36,846 nucleotides of DNA from Solibacteraceae bacterium (GTDB lineage Bacteria; Acidobacteriota; Terriglobia; Bryobacterales; Bryobacteraceae). The DNA lies in assembly GCA_021324015.1 (NCBI GenBank), contig JAJPJX010000203.1:1-36846 (forward strand). Reading direction: 5' to 3'. This document shows, one piece after another, positions 7,308-16,900 of this stretch (positions are counted from its first letter, which is position 1; every line of letters begins with the position of its first letter). The translations under genes were made by a program, and so were the position numbers. The notes under the pieces were generated by a model, which saw only the letters and a program-made list of their open reading frames with translations, ran no database searches and was not told where the DNA came from.

Positions 7308-8531
7308 ATGAAGGTGGTCCTTGGCGTCGGCGGGGGAATCGCGGCGTACAAGGCCGCGGAACTGGCGCGCGCGCTGGTGCAGAATGGCCACGCCGTGCAG
7401 GTGGTCATGACCGCGGGCGCCCGGGAGTTTGTCCGCCCCCTGACTTTCGCCGCCCTGACCGGCCGCAAGGTGATCGGCGACCTGTTCTCCTCGGCGACCC
7501 CGGATGCCACCCTTTCGAGCGCCGTCGAGCACATCGCGGTGGCGCAGGAGAATGACCTGCTGATAGTCGCCCCGGCCACCGCGGACCTACTGGCGCGTTT
7601 CGCTCACGGGCTGGCGAGCGATTTTCTCACGACCCTCTACCTGGCCTTCCCGGGGCCGGTGGTGCTGGCTCCGGCCATGAATACCAACATGTGGACCCAC
7701 CCGGCCACCCAGGCGAATCTGGAGGCGCTGCGGCGGCGCGGCCATCGCGTGGTGGAACCCGGCGAAGGTTTTCTGGCCTGCGGGATGACGGGACCGGGCC
7801 GGCTGGCGGAACCGGCGGAGATTGCGGCGGCGGTGGAAGCGGAACTGCATCGGCGCCGCGATCTGGAGGGGGAGACCGTTCTGATCACGGCCGGTCCGAC
7901 GCAGGAGCCCCTGGATCCGGTGCGCTACATCTCCAACCGCTCCAGCGGCAAGATGGGATATGCGCTGGCCGAGGCGGCGGCAGCCCGCGGCGCGCGCGTC
8001 ACCCTGATTTCGGGGCCCGTACACCTCCCTCCGCCTCGTGGGGTGAAGGTCATTCCCGTGCGCACGGCCGCCGAAATGCGCGACCAGGTATTCGCCCATT
8101 TACAGGGAACCGACATCATCATCAAGGCCGCCGCGGTGGCGGACTTCCACCTGAGCAAGGTCCCGCAGCAGAAGGTCAAAAAGACCGCGGCCCGCATTTC
8201 GCTGGAACTCGATCCCACGCCCGACATTCTGTCCGAGCTCGGCCGCAAGAAGGACAGCCGCCAATTGCTGGTGGGCTTCGCGGCCGAGACTGAAAATCTT
8301 CCGCAGGAGGCGCGGCGCAAGCTGGAGGCCAAGAATTGCGACATGATCGTCGGCAATCTGGTCAATCGCGAGGACGTGGGCTTCGAATCCGACCAGAACG
8401 AAGTGATTCTGGCCCTGCGTACCGGGGAAACCATCCCCTTGGCCCGCGCTTCCAAGCGCGAGGTGGCCGACCGCATCTTCGACGAGATCCTCAAACTCCG
8501 CCTGGCCATTTACGCCACCGATGAACACTGA
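7308..8531 (+). CDS. coaBC: Bifunctional phosphopantothenoylcysteine decarboxylase/phosphopantothenate-cysteine ligase
   Basis: A 407-residue two-domain enzyme for two successive steps of coenzyme A synthesis. The N-terminal flavoprotein CoaC half begins GVGGGIAAYKAAELAR, contains PAMNTNMW around residue 125, and has the catalytic cysteine C158 in ACGMTGPGRLAEP. The C-terminal CoaB half carries the nucleotide-binding SNRSSGKMGYALAEAAAARG near residues 207-226 and the K-AAAVADF loop. The ATG at 7308 gives the standard N-terminus; the frame is open further upstream but that part is not conserved. The last 11 bases overlap the next gene. Confidence 0.95.
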   Translation: MKVVLGVGGGIAAYKAAELARALVQNGHAVQVVMTAGAREFVRPLTFAALTGRKVIGDLFSSATPDATLSSAVEHIAVAQENDLLIVAPATADLLARFAHGLASDFLTTLYLAFPGPVVLAPAMNTNMWTHPATQANLEALRRRGHRVVEPGEGFLACGMTGPGRLAEPAEIAAAVEAELHRRRDLEGETVLITAGPTQEPLDPVRYISNRSSGKMGYALAEAAAARGARVTLISGPVHLPPPRGVKVIPVRTAAEMRDQVFAHLQGTDIIIKAAAVADFHLSKVPQQKVKKTAARISLELDPTPDILSELGRKKDSRQLLVGFAAETENLPQEARRKLEAKNCDMIVGNLVNREDVGFESDQNEVILALRTGETIPLARASKREVADRIFDEILKLRLAIYATDEH

Positions 8532-9264
8532 TCTGCTGCGGCGATACCTGGAGTTTTACCAAGACCTGGGCATGGAAACGCTCTACCGCCGTCCTGCCGC
8601 AGGCGCTGCCGTCGAATCCTCCGCCGCACCGCTCCCGGTTTTCGAATCTCTCTCAACGGCTCCCATGGAACTACCTGGACTCGCGCCCGAAAACGACACC
8701 CTGCAAAAGATCCGAGAGGACATCGGCGACTGCACCCGCTGCCGCCTGCACCAGGGCCGCAACAAAATCGTTTTTGGTGTGGGCAACGAGCAGGCCAAGC
8801 TGGTGTTTGTGGGGGAGGGCCCGGGCGCCGATGAAGACGCGCAGGGAATCCCCTTCGTCGGGCGGGCCGGGCAGTTGCTGACGCAGATGATCGAAGGCAC
8901 GGCGCGCAAAGAGGGCATCCCGCTGCTGCGCGCCGATGTCTACATCTGCAACGTGGTCAAGTGCCGTCCGCCCGAGAATCGCACCCCGGAGGCCGACGAA
9001 ATGGAAATCTGCGGCCAGTTCCTCTACCGGCAGCTTGCCGCGATCGGTCCGAAGGCCATCTGCGCGCTGGGTTCCACGGCGGCCAAAGCCCTGCTGGGGG
9101 GCAAAGACGGGGTCACCAAGCTCCGCGGCAAGTGGCTGAAGTGGCGCGACATCCCGCTGATTGTGACCTATCATCCCTCCTACCTCCTGCGTCCTTACAA
9201 CCAGAACGCCAAGCGGGAAGCCTGGGACGACCTGAAGAAGGTGCTGCACTACGTTTACGATTGA
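8521..9264 (+). CDS. Family 4 uracil-DNA glycosylase (iron-sulfur)
   Basis: A 247-residue uracil-DNA glycosylase of the thermostable-type family 4, removing uracil from DNA to start base-excision repair. Four cysteines in family spacing (C71, C74, C148 and C164) should hold the [4Fe-4S] cluster. Motif A is [20 protein letters not shown] (98-117) and motif B is HPSYLLR near the C-terminus. The N-terminal ~55 residues form a low-complexity Ala/Pro-rich extension not needed for catalysis. The ATG at 8521 lies inside the end of coaBC (11-base overlap). The 3' end overlaps the convergent sixA-like gene by 10 bases. Confidence 0.92.
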   Translation: MNTDLLRRYLEFYQDLGMETLYRRPAAGAAVESSAAPLPVFESLSTAPMELPGLAPENDTLQKIREDIGDCTRCRLHQGRNKIVFGVGNEQAKLVFVGEGPGADEDAQGIPFVGRAGQLLTQMIEGTARKEGIPLLRADVYICNVVKCRPPENRTPEADEMEICGQFLYRQLAAIGPKAICALGSTAAKALLGGKDGVTKLRGKWLKWRDIPLIVTYHPSYLLRPYNQNAKREAWDDLKKVLHYVYD

Positions 9265-9749
9265 CCGGCCGCCAGGCCCGGCGTAAAAGGCCACTCCAGA
9301 ACGCCGCGCGGCTGCGCACCCGCGGTCTCCTCGCGCACGGCGGCCAGGGCCGCGGTCTCCACCATCAGTTCCAGCGACGGACTGTTCAGAAGAAACGCCA
9401 CCAGGCGCCCGATCAGGGGTTGATGCCCCACCAGCAGCACGCCGTCGAACTCGGCCCGCCGCAGCCGCAGTTCTTCCCAAATCGCGTACGGGGACGCCGA
9501 AGGCGCGAGCGCGCTAGTCGGCTCGACCTCTCCCGTACAGCTCAAGATCTCACGCGCCAGTTCGGCGGTTTCAATCGCGCGCTGGAGCGGGCTGCTCAGG
9601 ATCAGTTCCGGCGCAGCGCGGACCGCACGCGCGCGCAGCAGGACGGCGCGCACGGCCTCCCGGCCTTCCGGCGTCAGCCGGCGCCCGGCGTCGGAACCGT
9701 CCGCCGCGATGCCCTCGGCCTTGCCGTGCCGCAGGATGTAGATTCGCAT
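9255..9749 (-). CDS. SixA-like phosphohistidine phosphatase (histidine phosphatase family)
   Basis: A 164-residue member of the histidine phosphatase branch that contains SixA, which dephosphorylates phosphohistidine on phosphotransfer proteins. The catalytic RHG is at residues 7-9 (MRIYILRHGKAEG). The second arginine lies in SSPLQRAIETAELA and the second histidine in LVGHQPLIGRLV. The length is typical of SixA (about 160). The ATG at 9747-9749 gives the classic start. No Shine-Dalgarno is evident, but TATTAT on the minus strand (9762-9757) ends 7 bases before it, so the message may be leaderless. The actual target histidine protein is unknown. Confidence 0.85.
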   Translation of the reverse strand: MRIYILRHGKAEGIAADGSDAGRRLTPEGREAVRAVLLRARAVRAAPELILSSPLQRAIETAELAREILSCTGEVEPTSALAPSASPYAIWEELRLRRAEFDGVLLVGHQPLIGRLVAFLLNSPSLELMVETAALAAVREETAGAQPRGVLEWPFTPGLAAGQS

Positions 9750-9755
9750 GTGCAG

Positions 9756-9762
9756 TATAATA
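9756..9762. promoter_or_regulatory. Overlapping divergent -10 elements (sixA-like / dinB-like)
   Basis: In the 42-base gap between two divergent genes, TATAAT (9756-9761) faces the DinB-like gene and TATTAT on the other strand (9762-9757) faces the SixA-like gene. Neither has a strong -35. A small hairpin (GGAGC/GCTCC, 9766-9779) lies just downstream on the plus side. RNA polymerase could occupy only one direction at a time, so the two genes may compete. Confidence 0.5.
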
Positions 9763-9791
9763 ACCGGAGCCCGAGCTCCTGGAGAACACTC

Positions 9792-10343
9792 ATGCGACAC
9801 ACTTTTGCCCTAATCCTCGCCGGTCTGTGCGCCCAAGCGGCATGGTGCGCCGACAGTTCCGCCTCCGTCACCAGCAAGGTCCTGGACGGGCAGTTGAGCA
9901 TGACCGAACGCGAAGTGGTCTCTCTGGCCGAAGCGATGCCGGCCGACAAGTATTCCTTCGCTCCCACACACGGGGAGTTCCAGGGGGTCCGCACGTTCGG
10001 CCAGCAGGTGTCGCATATCGCCGCGGTCATCAACGTCACCGCTGCCAGCGTGCTCGGCGAAAAGGCGCCCGATCCAGGCAAGGGAGAAAACGGTCCGGCA
10101 TCTTTGCGGACCAAAGAAGACATCGTGAAGTACCTCAAGGAGGCGTTCGCCTACGGGCACAAGGCCATGCGCTCGATCACCGACCAGAACGCCACGCAAA
10201 TGGTCCGCTCGGCCTTCGGCAACGGCCAGGTGCCGCGTCTCAACATGGCCACTGTTCCGGTCTGGCATAGCTTCGACCACTACGGGCAGATGGTGGTCTA
10301 CGCCCGCATGAACGGCATCGTGCCTCCCGCCAGCCGCCGCTAG
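9792..10343 (+). CDS. Secreted DinB-like protein
   Basis: A 183-residue DinB/YfiT-type four-helix-bundle protein preceded by a signal peptide (residues 1-~20, cleavage near AWCA). Three histidines in the DinB metal pattern are present: H75 in QQVSHIAAV, and H159 and H163 in WHSFDHYGQ. The family includes metal-dependent thiol S-transferases and many uncharacterised proteins. The biochemical role here is unknown, and the export signal points to a periplasmic one. The ATG at 9792 has GGAG (9781-9784) 7 bases upstream. It diverges from the SixA-like gene. Confidence 0.82.
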   Translation: MRHTFALILAGLCAQAAWCADSSASVTSKVLDGQLSMTEREVVSLAEAMPADKYSFAPTHGEFQGVRTFGQQVSHIAAVINVTAASVLGEKAPDPGKGENGPASLRTKEDIVKYLKEAFAYGHKAMRSITDQNATQMVRSAFGNGQVPRLNMATVPVWHSFDHYGQMVVYARMNGIVPPASRR

Positions 10344-10424
10344 AAGGTTTCGTTCGCAGTAGTTACAAAACGCGCTTGTGTCCGTCAAACGTGCCGAGTT
10401 TGAGGCGCAGCCGGGCTAACCCGC

Positions 10425-10453
10425 TTGACTATCGGACCCTTTCGGCATATAGT
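10425..10453 (+). promoter_or_regulatory. Sigma70-type promoter of TonB-dependent receptor 1
   Basis: TTGACT (10425-10430) and TATAGT (10448-10453) are separated by exactly 17 bases. The predicted start near 10460 leaves a ~24-base leader before the ATG at 10484. The same architecture recurs before the third receptor. Confidence 0.75.
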
Positions 10454-10483
10454 TTTTCAACCAGGCAAAACACCCGGGGATTT

Positions 10484-13400
10484 ATGCGCGACAGAATACT
10501 CACCCGTATTGCACTTGCATTGGCTCTGACGCTGTCCGGAGGCTCCGTCACGAGTCTCTTGGGGCAGACCGCCACTGGCACGATCATTGGCCACATCACG
10601 GATTCATCCGGCTCGCTGCTGCCCGGTGTCGACGTGATTGCGCTCAACCCCGCAAAGGGTATCACCAAGCGGACCGTCAGCGACGAACAGGGGATTTACC
10701 GGCTCTTTTACATGGATCCGGCCACCTACAAGCTGACGTTTCAGAAATCCGGGTTTGCTACGCTCGAACGCGACGGTCTGGCCCTGCGCTCCAATGACAC
10801 GCTGGCCGTGGATATCCAGATGAACGTCGGCAGCGTAGTGGAAAGGGTGGAGGTCAGCACCGCCGCTCCGCTGCTGGAGACGGCCACTTCCACGACCGGC
10901 ACCGTGCTGGCCGGCTCTCAGATGAACGCGCTCCCCATCATGCAGCGCTACACCTGGATGACCATGTACATGATGCCCGGCGTCACCAGCATGAACGGCT
11001 TCCACATTGCCGGGCAGCGCGACCGCGGCCTGGGCTATTCCATGGACGGGATTTCCGGCACCGAACCCGTGCGCGGAGGGGTGGCCACGAACCGCATCAT
11101 GTCCACGACGCAGAACGCCATCCAGGAAGTCAAGATGGTGACCACCGTTCTCCCCGCCGAAGACGGCCACTCCGCCGGGGGACTGCTGAGCGCCACGTAC
11201 AAATCCGGCACCAACCAGTTGCACGTGGAATCGGAAGACCGCTATGTCAGCAACCCCATGCTGCACCGGGCATACTTCAACCTGGGCAACGCGCCATTCG
11301 CCTACCACGAACTGGCGGACCTGGTCAGCGGTCCGGTCATCTTCCCCAAGCTGTACAACGGCAAGAACCGTACGTTCTTCCTGTTCGGCTGGTCGCGGCA
11401 CAACGAAGTCTACGACCAATCCGTGTTCGCCGACGTGCCTACGCCGGACATGTTGAACGGCGACTTCTCTTTCAACGGGCTAGGCTATCCCATTTTCGAC
11501 CCGACCACCACGCGGCAGGACTCCAGCGGCAAGTGGATCCGGGATCCGTTTCCCGGCAATATCGTCCCCAAAAGCCGCTTCGATCCGGCAGTAGTCAATT
11601 TCCTCGGCCACCAGCCCTGGGAGGCTCCCAACAACCTGGGGGGCTCGGGCTTCATCGATAAGCTCGGCCCGCACTTGAATTACGGCGACAACAGCCACTA
11701 CACGTCCTTCCGCACGCGCTGGGACATTAAGATCGACCACAATATCAGCGACAAGAATCGCCTGTTCGGGCGCTACTCCTGGGTGCAGAACCGCGCCCAC
11801 GGCAACCAGATCGGGCTGAACTGGACCATGCTGGACGGCAACTATGTGCTGGCGCCCGCGGACCAGATCAACGGCGTGATCTCCGACACGCACGTCTTCA
11901 ACCCCACGCTGATTAACGAGGTCCGCCTGGGCGTCAACCACCGCAAGGAGTCCCGCAATCCGCCGGGCGTGAACGAGAACTGGGCGCAGCAACTCGGCAT
12001 TCCGGGCGTCTCCGGGGCGACCTTCCCATCCTTCTTCAACTCCGGGGGAGGGGCCTTCTATAACGCCACATTCCCTGGTGCGCCCTACTACCAGGTGGAT
12101 GAAAACTACACCGTCCAGGAAAACCTGACCAAGGTGGTGAGCCGGCACACCCTCAAAATGGGTTACGAGCTGTTACGCACGCGCGCCAACGTATTCAGCC
12201 AGTCGCAGCCCGGAGGCATCTTCCGCTTCGGCGGCACGGATATGCCCTTCACCCCGAACACGGGCAACGATTTTGCCGCGTTCCTGCTGGGCTCGGTGGT
12301 CCGCGCGGACTTCAACACCTACCTGGCCAACTGGCTGCCCCGCTGGTGGAGCCACGCGCTGTATTTCCAGGACGACTGGACGGTCAACCAGAAGCTCACC
12401 TTCAACCTCGGGCTGCGCTGGTCGTACGAGACTCCCTTCCAGACCAAGTACGGGCAGCAGAGCCAGTTCGACCCGAACGCCACCGACCCCGTCAGCGGCT
12501 TGAAGGGCGCCATCACGCATCCCTCGGGCCCGCTCGGCCGAAGCAACTACAAGCACTTCCAGCCGCGTATCGGCATGGCCTACAAATTCGCGGACAAGAT
12601 GGTTTTCCGCGGCGGGTTCGGCGTCACCACTGTTGATCTGTTCACCACGGATTTCAATCAGAACTTCGAAGAATACTCTACGGCGGTGAGCGTGCAACGG
12701 CCCACCGGCGATCCACGGCCGGCGTTCTTTCTGAGCCAGGGCCCCGGCCCGGTCAATTTCAACATCCTGTCGAACGGCACCTCGCCGTTCGTGGGTGTCA
12801 ACTACAGCGCGCGCCAGGCCACGCGCTACGACCCCGCCCTGCACAACCCCTATGCCATGAACTGGAACGCCACCATCCAGTACCAATTCGCGCCTTCCTG
12901 GCTGCTGGAGTTGAGCTACCAGGGGTCGTCCGGCGTGGGCCTGCTGAACGCCTGGGACACCAACACGGTGCCGCTCAACATCTCCACCGACCCGACGGTG
13001 TTGAACAACATTTTCCAGAACTATCAGAATTTCCGGCCGTTCCCCAACTTCGGCTCGATTTACATGTGGAGTAACTTCAGCCACTCCACGTACCATTCGG
13101 GCACGGTCAAGGTGGAGAAGCGCTCCTCCTACGGTTTGATGCTGACCTCCTTCTACACCTGGTCGAAGGCCATCGACGAGTGTGATGCGGACGGCATCTG
13201 CTCGGGCGAAACGTACTACAACCGCAAGCTTGAAAAAGGGATCGCCGGGTTCAACCTCACCAACCGCAACGTCACCTACCTGACCTATGAGCTGCCCTTC
13301 GGCCGCGGCCGACACTTCATGAACAGCGGCGGAGTGAAGGACTACATCCTGGGCGGCTGGAACGCCTCCATCATCCAAACGTTCCAGACCGGTTTGCCGG

Positions 13401-13858
13401 TGACGTTCACCCTGGCCGGCAGCCCGTACCGCTATCTACCAGGCAACGGCGTGCAGCGGCCCACGCAGATCCTGCCCACCGACCAGTTGCTGGTGGCCAA
13501 CTACCGCATCGGCGACCGCTTCAACAACAGCCTGAAGAACCCGATGTGGAACATCAACGCCTTCGCCAACCCGGCCGCGTTCACTCTCGGGACGCTGGGC
13601 CGCAACACCATCACCGGCCCTAGCATGAACTGGACCCAGGTCTCGCTGGCCAAGAACTTCGCCATCAAAGAGAAGTACAACTTTGAGGTGCGCTACGACA
13701 TCAACAACGTGTTCAAGCAGCCGAACTTCATCAACCCCAGTTCGGTGGTGAACCTGGCCAGCCCCGGACTTTTCGGCAAGCCCACCGGCACCCAGGGTGG
13801 CTGGTGCTGCCTGGGCGGCCAGTTCGTCAGCACCCTGGTGCTGAAGTTCCAGTTCTGA
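10484..13858 (+). CDS. TonB-dependent receptor with carboxypeptidase-regulatory-like N-terminal domain (Oar-like)
   Basis: A 1124-residue outer-membrane protein. A signal peptide (1-~27, ending LLGQ) precedes an immunoglobulin-like carboxypeptidase-regulatory module (~28-120: TGTIIGHITDSSGSLLPGV, then VGSVVERVEVS). A plug-like region (~125-260, with SATYKSGTNQLH) leads into a long beta-barrel, and the protein ends in phenylalanine (LKFQF), as expected for outer-membrane insertion. Such giant receptors are typical of acidobacteria, where they are presumed to import glycans or other large substrates with TonB energy; the substrate is unknown. The frame is open to 10376, but the ATG at 10484 begins the signal peptide and follows CCGGGGATTT. 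It is convergent with the second receptor. Confidence 0.88.
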   Translation: MRDRILTRIALALALTLSGGSVTSLLGQTATGTIIGHITDSSGSLLPGVDVIALNPAKGITKRTVSDEQGIYRLFYMDPATYKLTFQKSGFATLERDGLALRSNDTLAVDIQMNVGSVVERVEVSTAAPLLETATSTTGTVLAGSQMNALPIMQRYTWMTMYMMPGVTSMNGFHIAGQRDRGLGYSMDGISGTEPVRGGVATNRIMSTTQNAIQEVKMVTTVLPAEDGHSAGGLLSATYKSGTNQLHVESEDRYVSNPMLHRAYFNLGNAPFAYHELADLVSGPVIFPKLYNGKNRTFFLFGWSRHNEVYDQSVFADVPTPDMLNGDFSFNGLGYPIFDPTTTRQDSSGKWIRDPFPGNIVPKSRFDPAVVNFLGHQPWEAPNNLGGSGFIDKLGPHLNYGDNSHYTSFRTRWDIKIDHNISDKNRLFGRYSWVQNRAHGNQIGLNWTMLDGNYVLAPADQINGVISDTHVFNPTLINEVRLGVNHRKESRNPPGVNENWAQQLGIPGVSGATFPSFFNSGGGAFYNATFPGAPYYQVDENYTVQENLTKVVSRHTLKMGYELLRTRANVFSQSQPGGIFRFGGTDMPFTPNTGNDFAAFLLGSVVRADFNTYLANWLPRWWSHALYFQDDWTVNQKLTFNLGLRWSYETPFQTKYGQQSQFDPNATDPVSGLKGAITHPSGPLGRSNYKHFQPRIGMAYKFADKMVFRGGFGVTTVDLFTTDFNQNFEEYSTAVSVQRPTGDPRPAFFLSQGPGPVNFNILSNGTSPFVGVNYSARQATRYDPALHNPYAMNWNATIQYQFAPSWLLELSYQGSSGVGLLNAWDTNTVPLNISTDPTVLNNIFQNYQNFRPFPNFGSIYMWSNFSHSTYHSGTVKVEKRSSYGLMLTSFYTWSKAIDECDADGICSGETYYNRKLEKGIAGFNLTNRNVTYLTYELPFGRGRHFMNSGGVKDYILGGWNASIIQTFQTGLPVTFTLAGSPYRYLPGNGVQRPTQILPTDQLLVANYRIGDRFNNSLKNPMWNINAFANPAAFTLGTLGRNTITGPSMNWTQVSLAKNFAIKEKYNFEVRYDINNVFKQPNFINPSSVVNLASPGLFGKPTGTQGGWCCLGGQFVSTLVLKFQF

Positions 13859-13864
13859 ATATCG

Positions 13865-13898
13865 GCGGGGCGCAGGTAGTCTGCCGCCTGCGCCCCGC
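13865..13898. terminator. Bidirectional GC stem between convergent receptor genes
   Basis: A perfect 12-base-pair stem (13865-13876 with 13887-13898; core GGGGCGCAGG / CCTGCGCCCC) encloses a 10-base loop in the 45-base gap between two convergent stops. There is no T-run on either side, so it is not a textbook intrinsic terminator. It may stop transcription in both directions with Rho, or protect the 3' ends. Confidence 0.6.
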
Positions 13899-13903
13899 GC
13901 CCC

Positions 13904-16900
13904 TCAGAACATCAGTTTCACTGCCAGGTCGATCACCCGTGCTCCCGCGGCGCTCGAAACCAGGCCAAAGTCCGAGTTCCCCAGCGTAGTGGAAGGGTTC
14001 GAAAACTGCGGCGTGTTGGTGGCGTGGAACCATTCGCTGCGAAACTCCAGGTTGAACCTCTCGGTAAGCCGAATCCTGCGGAAGATCGAGGCGTCCAGGT
14101 TGAAGAACCCCGGCCCCGAAGAGATGTACGGCCCGATATTTCCCTGTGTTCCCGGCGCGGGCGCCGAAAACGAGCTGGTGTCAAACCACGGCTGCGTGCC
14201 TACGCCGTAAAGTTTCCGGACCGGTCCGTTGATGTTCGGGAACGCCTGGCTGCCGGGGGTGTTGAACGCCGGGCAGTTGCAGGAAAAATTCAGGGGGAAT
14301 CCGCTGGTGGCTTCCCAGATGCCTGCCAGTTCCCAGCCTCCCAGCACCTTGCTCGGAATGCCAGTGCTGAAAAAGCGGCGGCCCTTTCCGAACGGCAACT
14401 CCCAGGTGAAGCTCTGGTTGAAGATGTGGGTCTGGTTGAAATCCGTGGCGGCCCAGTTGCGCCGGATGTTGACATAGTCCAGAAGGCCGTTGACGTAGTC
14501 GGAGGCCTGTGCTTCGTAGCCCAGCGCCCGGCCATAGGTGTACGAGGTGGTGATGGAGAAGCCGTTGGCGAACTTGTGATCCAGCTTGACTTGCAGGGCG
14601 TTGTAGCGGGAGCTGTAAGGCGCAAAGAACTCGTTGGTGCCGGCCGTGCGTCCGAACGATCCGAACAGCGGCTGTCCCGCCGCGCCAGCGCCGTAACTTG
14701 TGGCGGCGTTCATGTTGTACTCGATCGGCGTGCGCACGCCGCGGTTGCCCACGTAAGCGATATCAAATGACCACTGCCGCGGCAGGATGCGCTGGTAGGC
14801 CAGGTTCCAACTCACCAAGTAGGGGTTGCGCCACTGCGGATTGATCACGTAGTAGCTCTGATTGAGCAGGTTGGAGGTGTTGGCCGGAATGATCCCATTG
14901 GCCGGATAGCTGAACGGCGCGATGGCCGGGAAGCCTTGCGCGAAAGAGGCGGGGTTGGTGGGCGTGAGCAGGGCGGGACCATAGCTGCTCAGGCTGCTGA
15001 ACTGCTGGGTCGGCTCCACCGGAAAGTTGTAGGCGTACAGGTCGATGGGGAAGGTGATGTAGCTGATGCCGAAACCGGCGCGCAGCACGTCGCTGTTGGA
15101 GAGGCGATAGGCGGCGCCGATGCGCGGGCCGAAATTGTGGTAGTTGTTCACCAGTCCCAGGTCGCGCGGAACGTTGCCGATGCCAGCCAACTCCAGCGTA
15201 TTGTTGGCCGGGTTGTAATTCGAAAAGCCGCCGGCAAAGTGCGGGGTTGGCGACCCATAATACTCCCAGCGCAGCCCCAGGTTCAGCGTGAGCTTCGGAT
15301 TGACCTGCCACTTATCCGCGGCGTAAAGGAAGATCTGGTTCTGGCGGTAGGCCGGGAAGATGTTGGCGTAGCCGCGGTTGAGCGAACTCGGCACGCCCAG
15401 CAGAAAGCTGGCAAAGTTGTTGGCGAAGCTGGCGGCGGGCCCGCCGTTCAGCGAAGTGGGGCCGGCGCCGAAATTGAAAGCCCCCATGGGCTGGCTGACC
15501 AGCAGCAGATCGTCCCGGACGCGGTGGTAATCGCCGCCCCACTCGAAGGTATGATTGCCGTGGACCTTGCTCCAGTTATCGGTGAACTCGATGATCGTTC
15601 CCGCGCGCACCCAGGGCAGGCTTCCGAAGACTCCCACCATCGGGTCGGAGAAACCTTCCCCGGTGATGGCGGTAAGGCCGCTGGTGAACGCGCTCACATT
15701 GGCGCCGGGAATGCCCACCTGTGTGGAAAGAGCCTGCCCGTAGCCCGTGCCATAGGCGATGTTGTCGAAGCGGCTTACTCCGATACGCGCTTCCGAAAGC
15801 AGCGTGGGCGAGAACAGGTGCACCCAATTAATACCCGAAGAATAGGTCTTGTCGGTGCCGTTGCCTTCCACACCGCCAATGCCGCCGGATGGGAGCGGTC
15901 CGCCCGCAATTCCGAAAATCCCCGGCTGGCTGAGAGTGGGGTTCTCATAGCTGAAGCGACCCGAAATATGATCGTTGCTCCCCTGGTAGCGGTCGATCTT
16001 GACGTCCACGTCCGGAGTGTTCTGGATGAACTCGCTGCTGGTCAGGTAATTGTTCTGGAAGCGCTGCCTGCCTGTCGCGGACAGGTTGTTGTTCGGCATG
16101 GGAACAAAGCCCACCATTTTCTGCGCCACCGGGCTGATGCGGCTGGCGGGGATAACGTTTCCTGCGAATGGCAGACGCCCGGTGCCGCACTGCTTCGCGT
16201 TTCCCCCAGCCAGGCAATCCTGCGTGTCGCCTGTGGCCGGATCGTAGATGGGCGTCAGCGACGGGTCGATGAAGTTTCCTCCGCGTATGTCCGCGGTAGG
16301 CACGCTGATTGAGTAGAACTCCCCGCTGCGCACGGAGTGTTCCAGGTAATCCACGAAGAAGAAGGTTTTGCCCTTCTGAATGGGGCCGCCGATATTGCCC
16401 CCGTAGTAGTTGTCCACGATGTGCGGAAACCGGAACGGCGCGCCGTTGGCGCCCCGCTCGAAGAAACTCCGCGTGTCCAGTGCGTTGCCCTGGTAGAACT
16501 CGTAAGCTTCCCCATGGAACTGGTTGGAACCGGATTTGAGAATCACATTGGTCACGGCGCCCAGTGCGGAGCCCTGCTGGGGGTCGTAATTGCTGGTGGT
16601 GATTTCCACCTGCTGCACCGCTTCAATCGGCGGGATGTAGATTTGCAGCAGGTTGGTGCGCTGGTTGTCGTCGATCCCCTCGATTTCGAAATCGTTGTAC
16701 AGGCTCGGGTTGCCGTTGACCGTGGAGGCCATGCTGTTCTGCGGATTGAAGAATGTGGAGTGGTCGCGCTGGGCCACTCCGCTGCCCGGCACCAGGTTCA
16801 GCAGGTTCTGAAAATTCCGGCCGGTGGACAGGGGCAGTTGCTCGACGCGCCGGGTGTCGATTTTCCGGCCCGTGTCCGCGGTATCGGTTTGCAGTACCGG

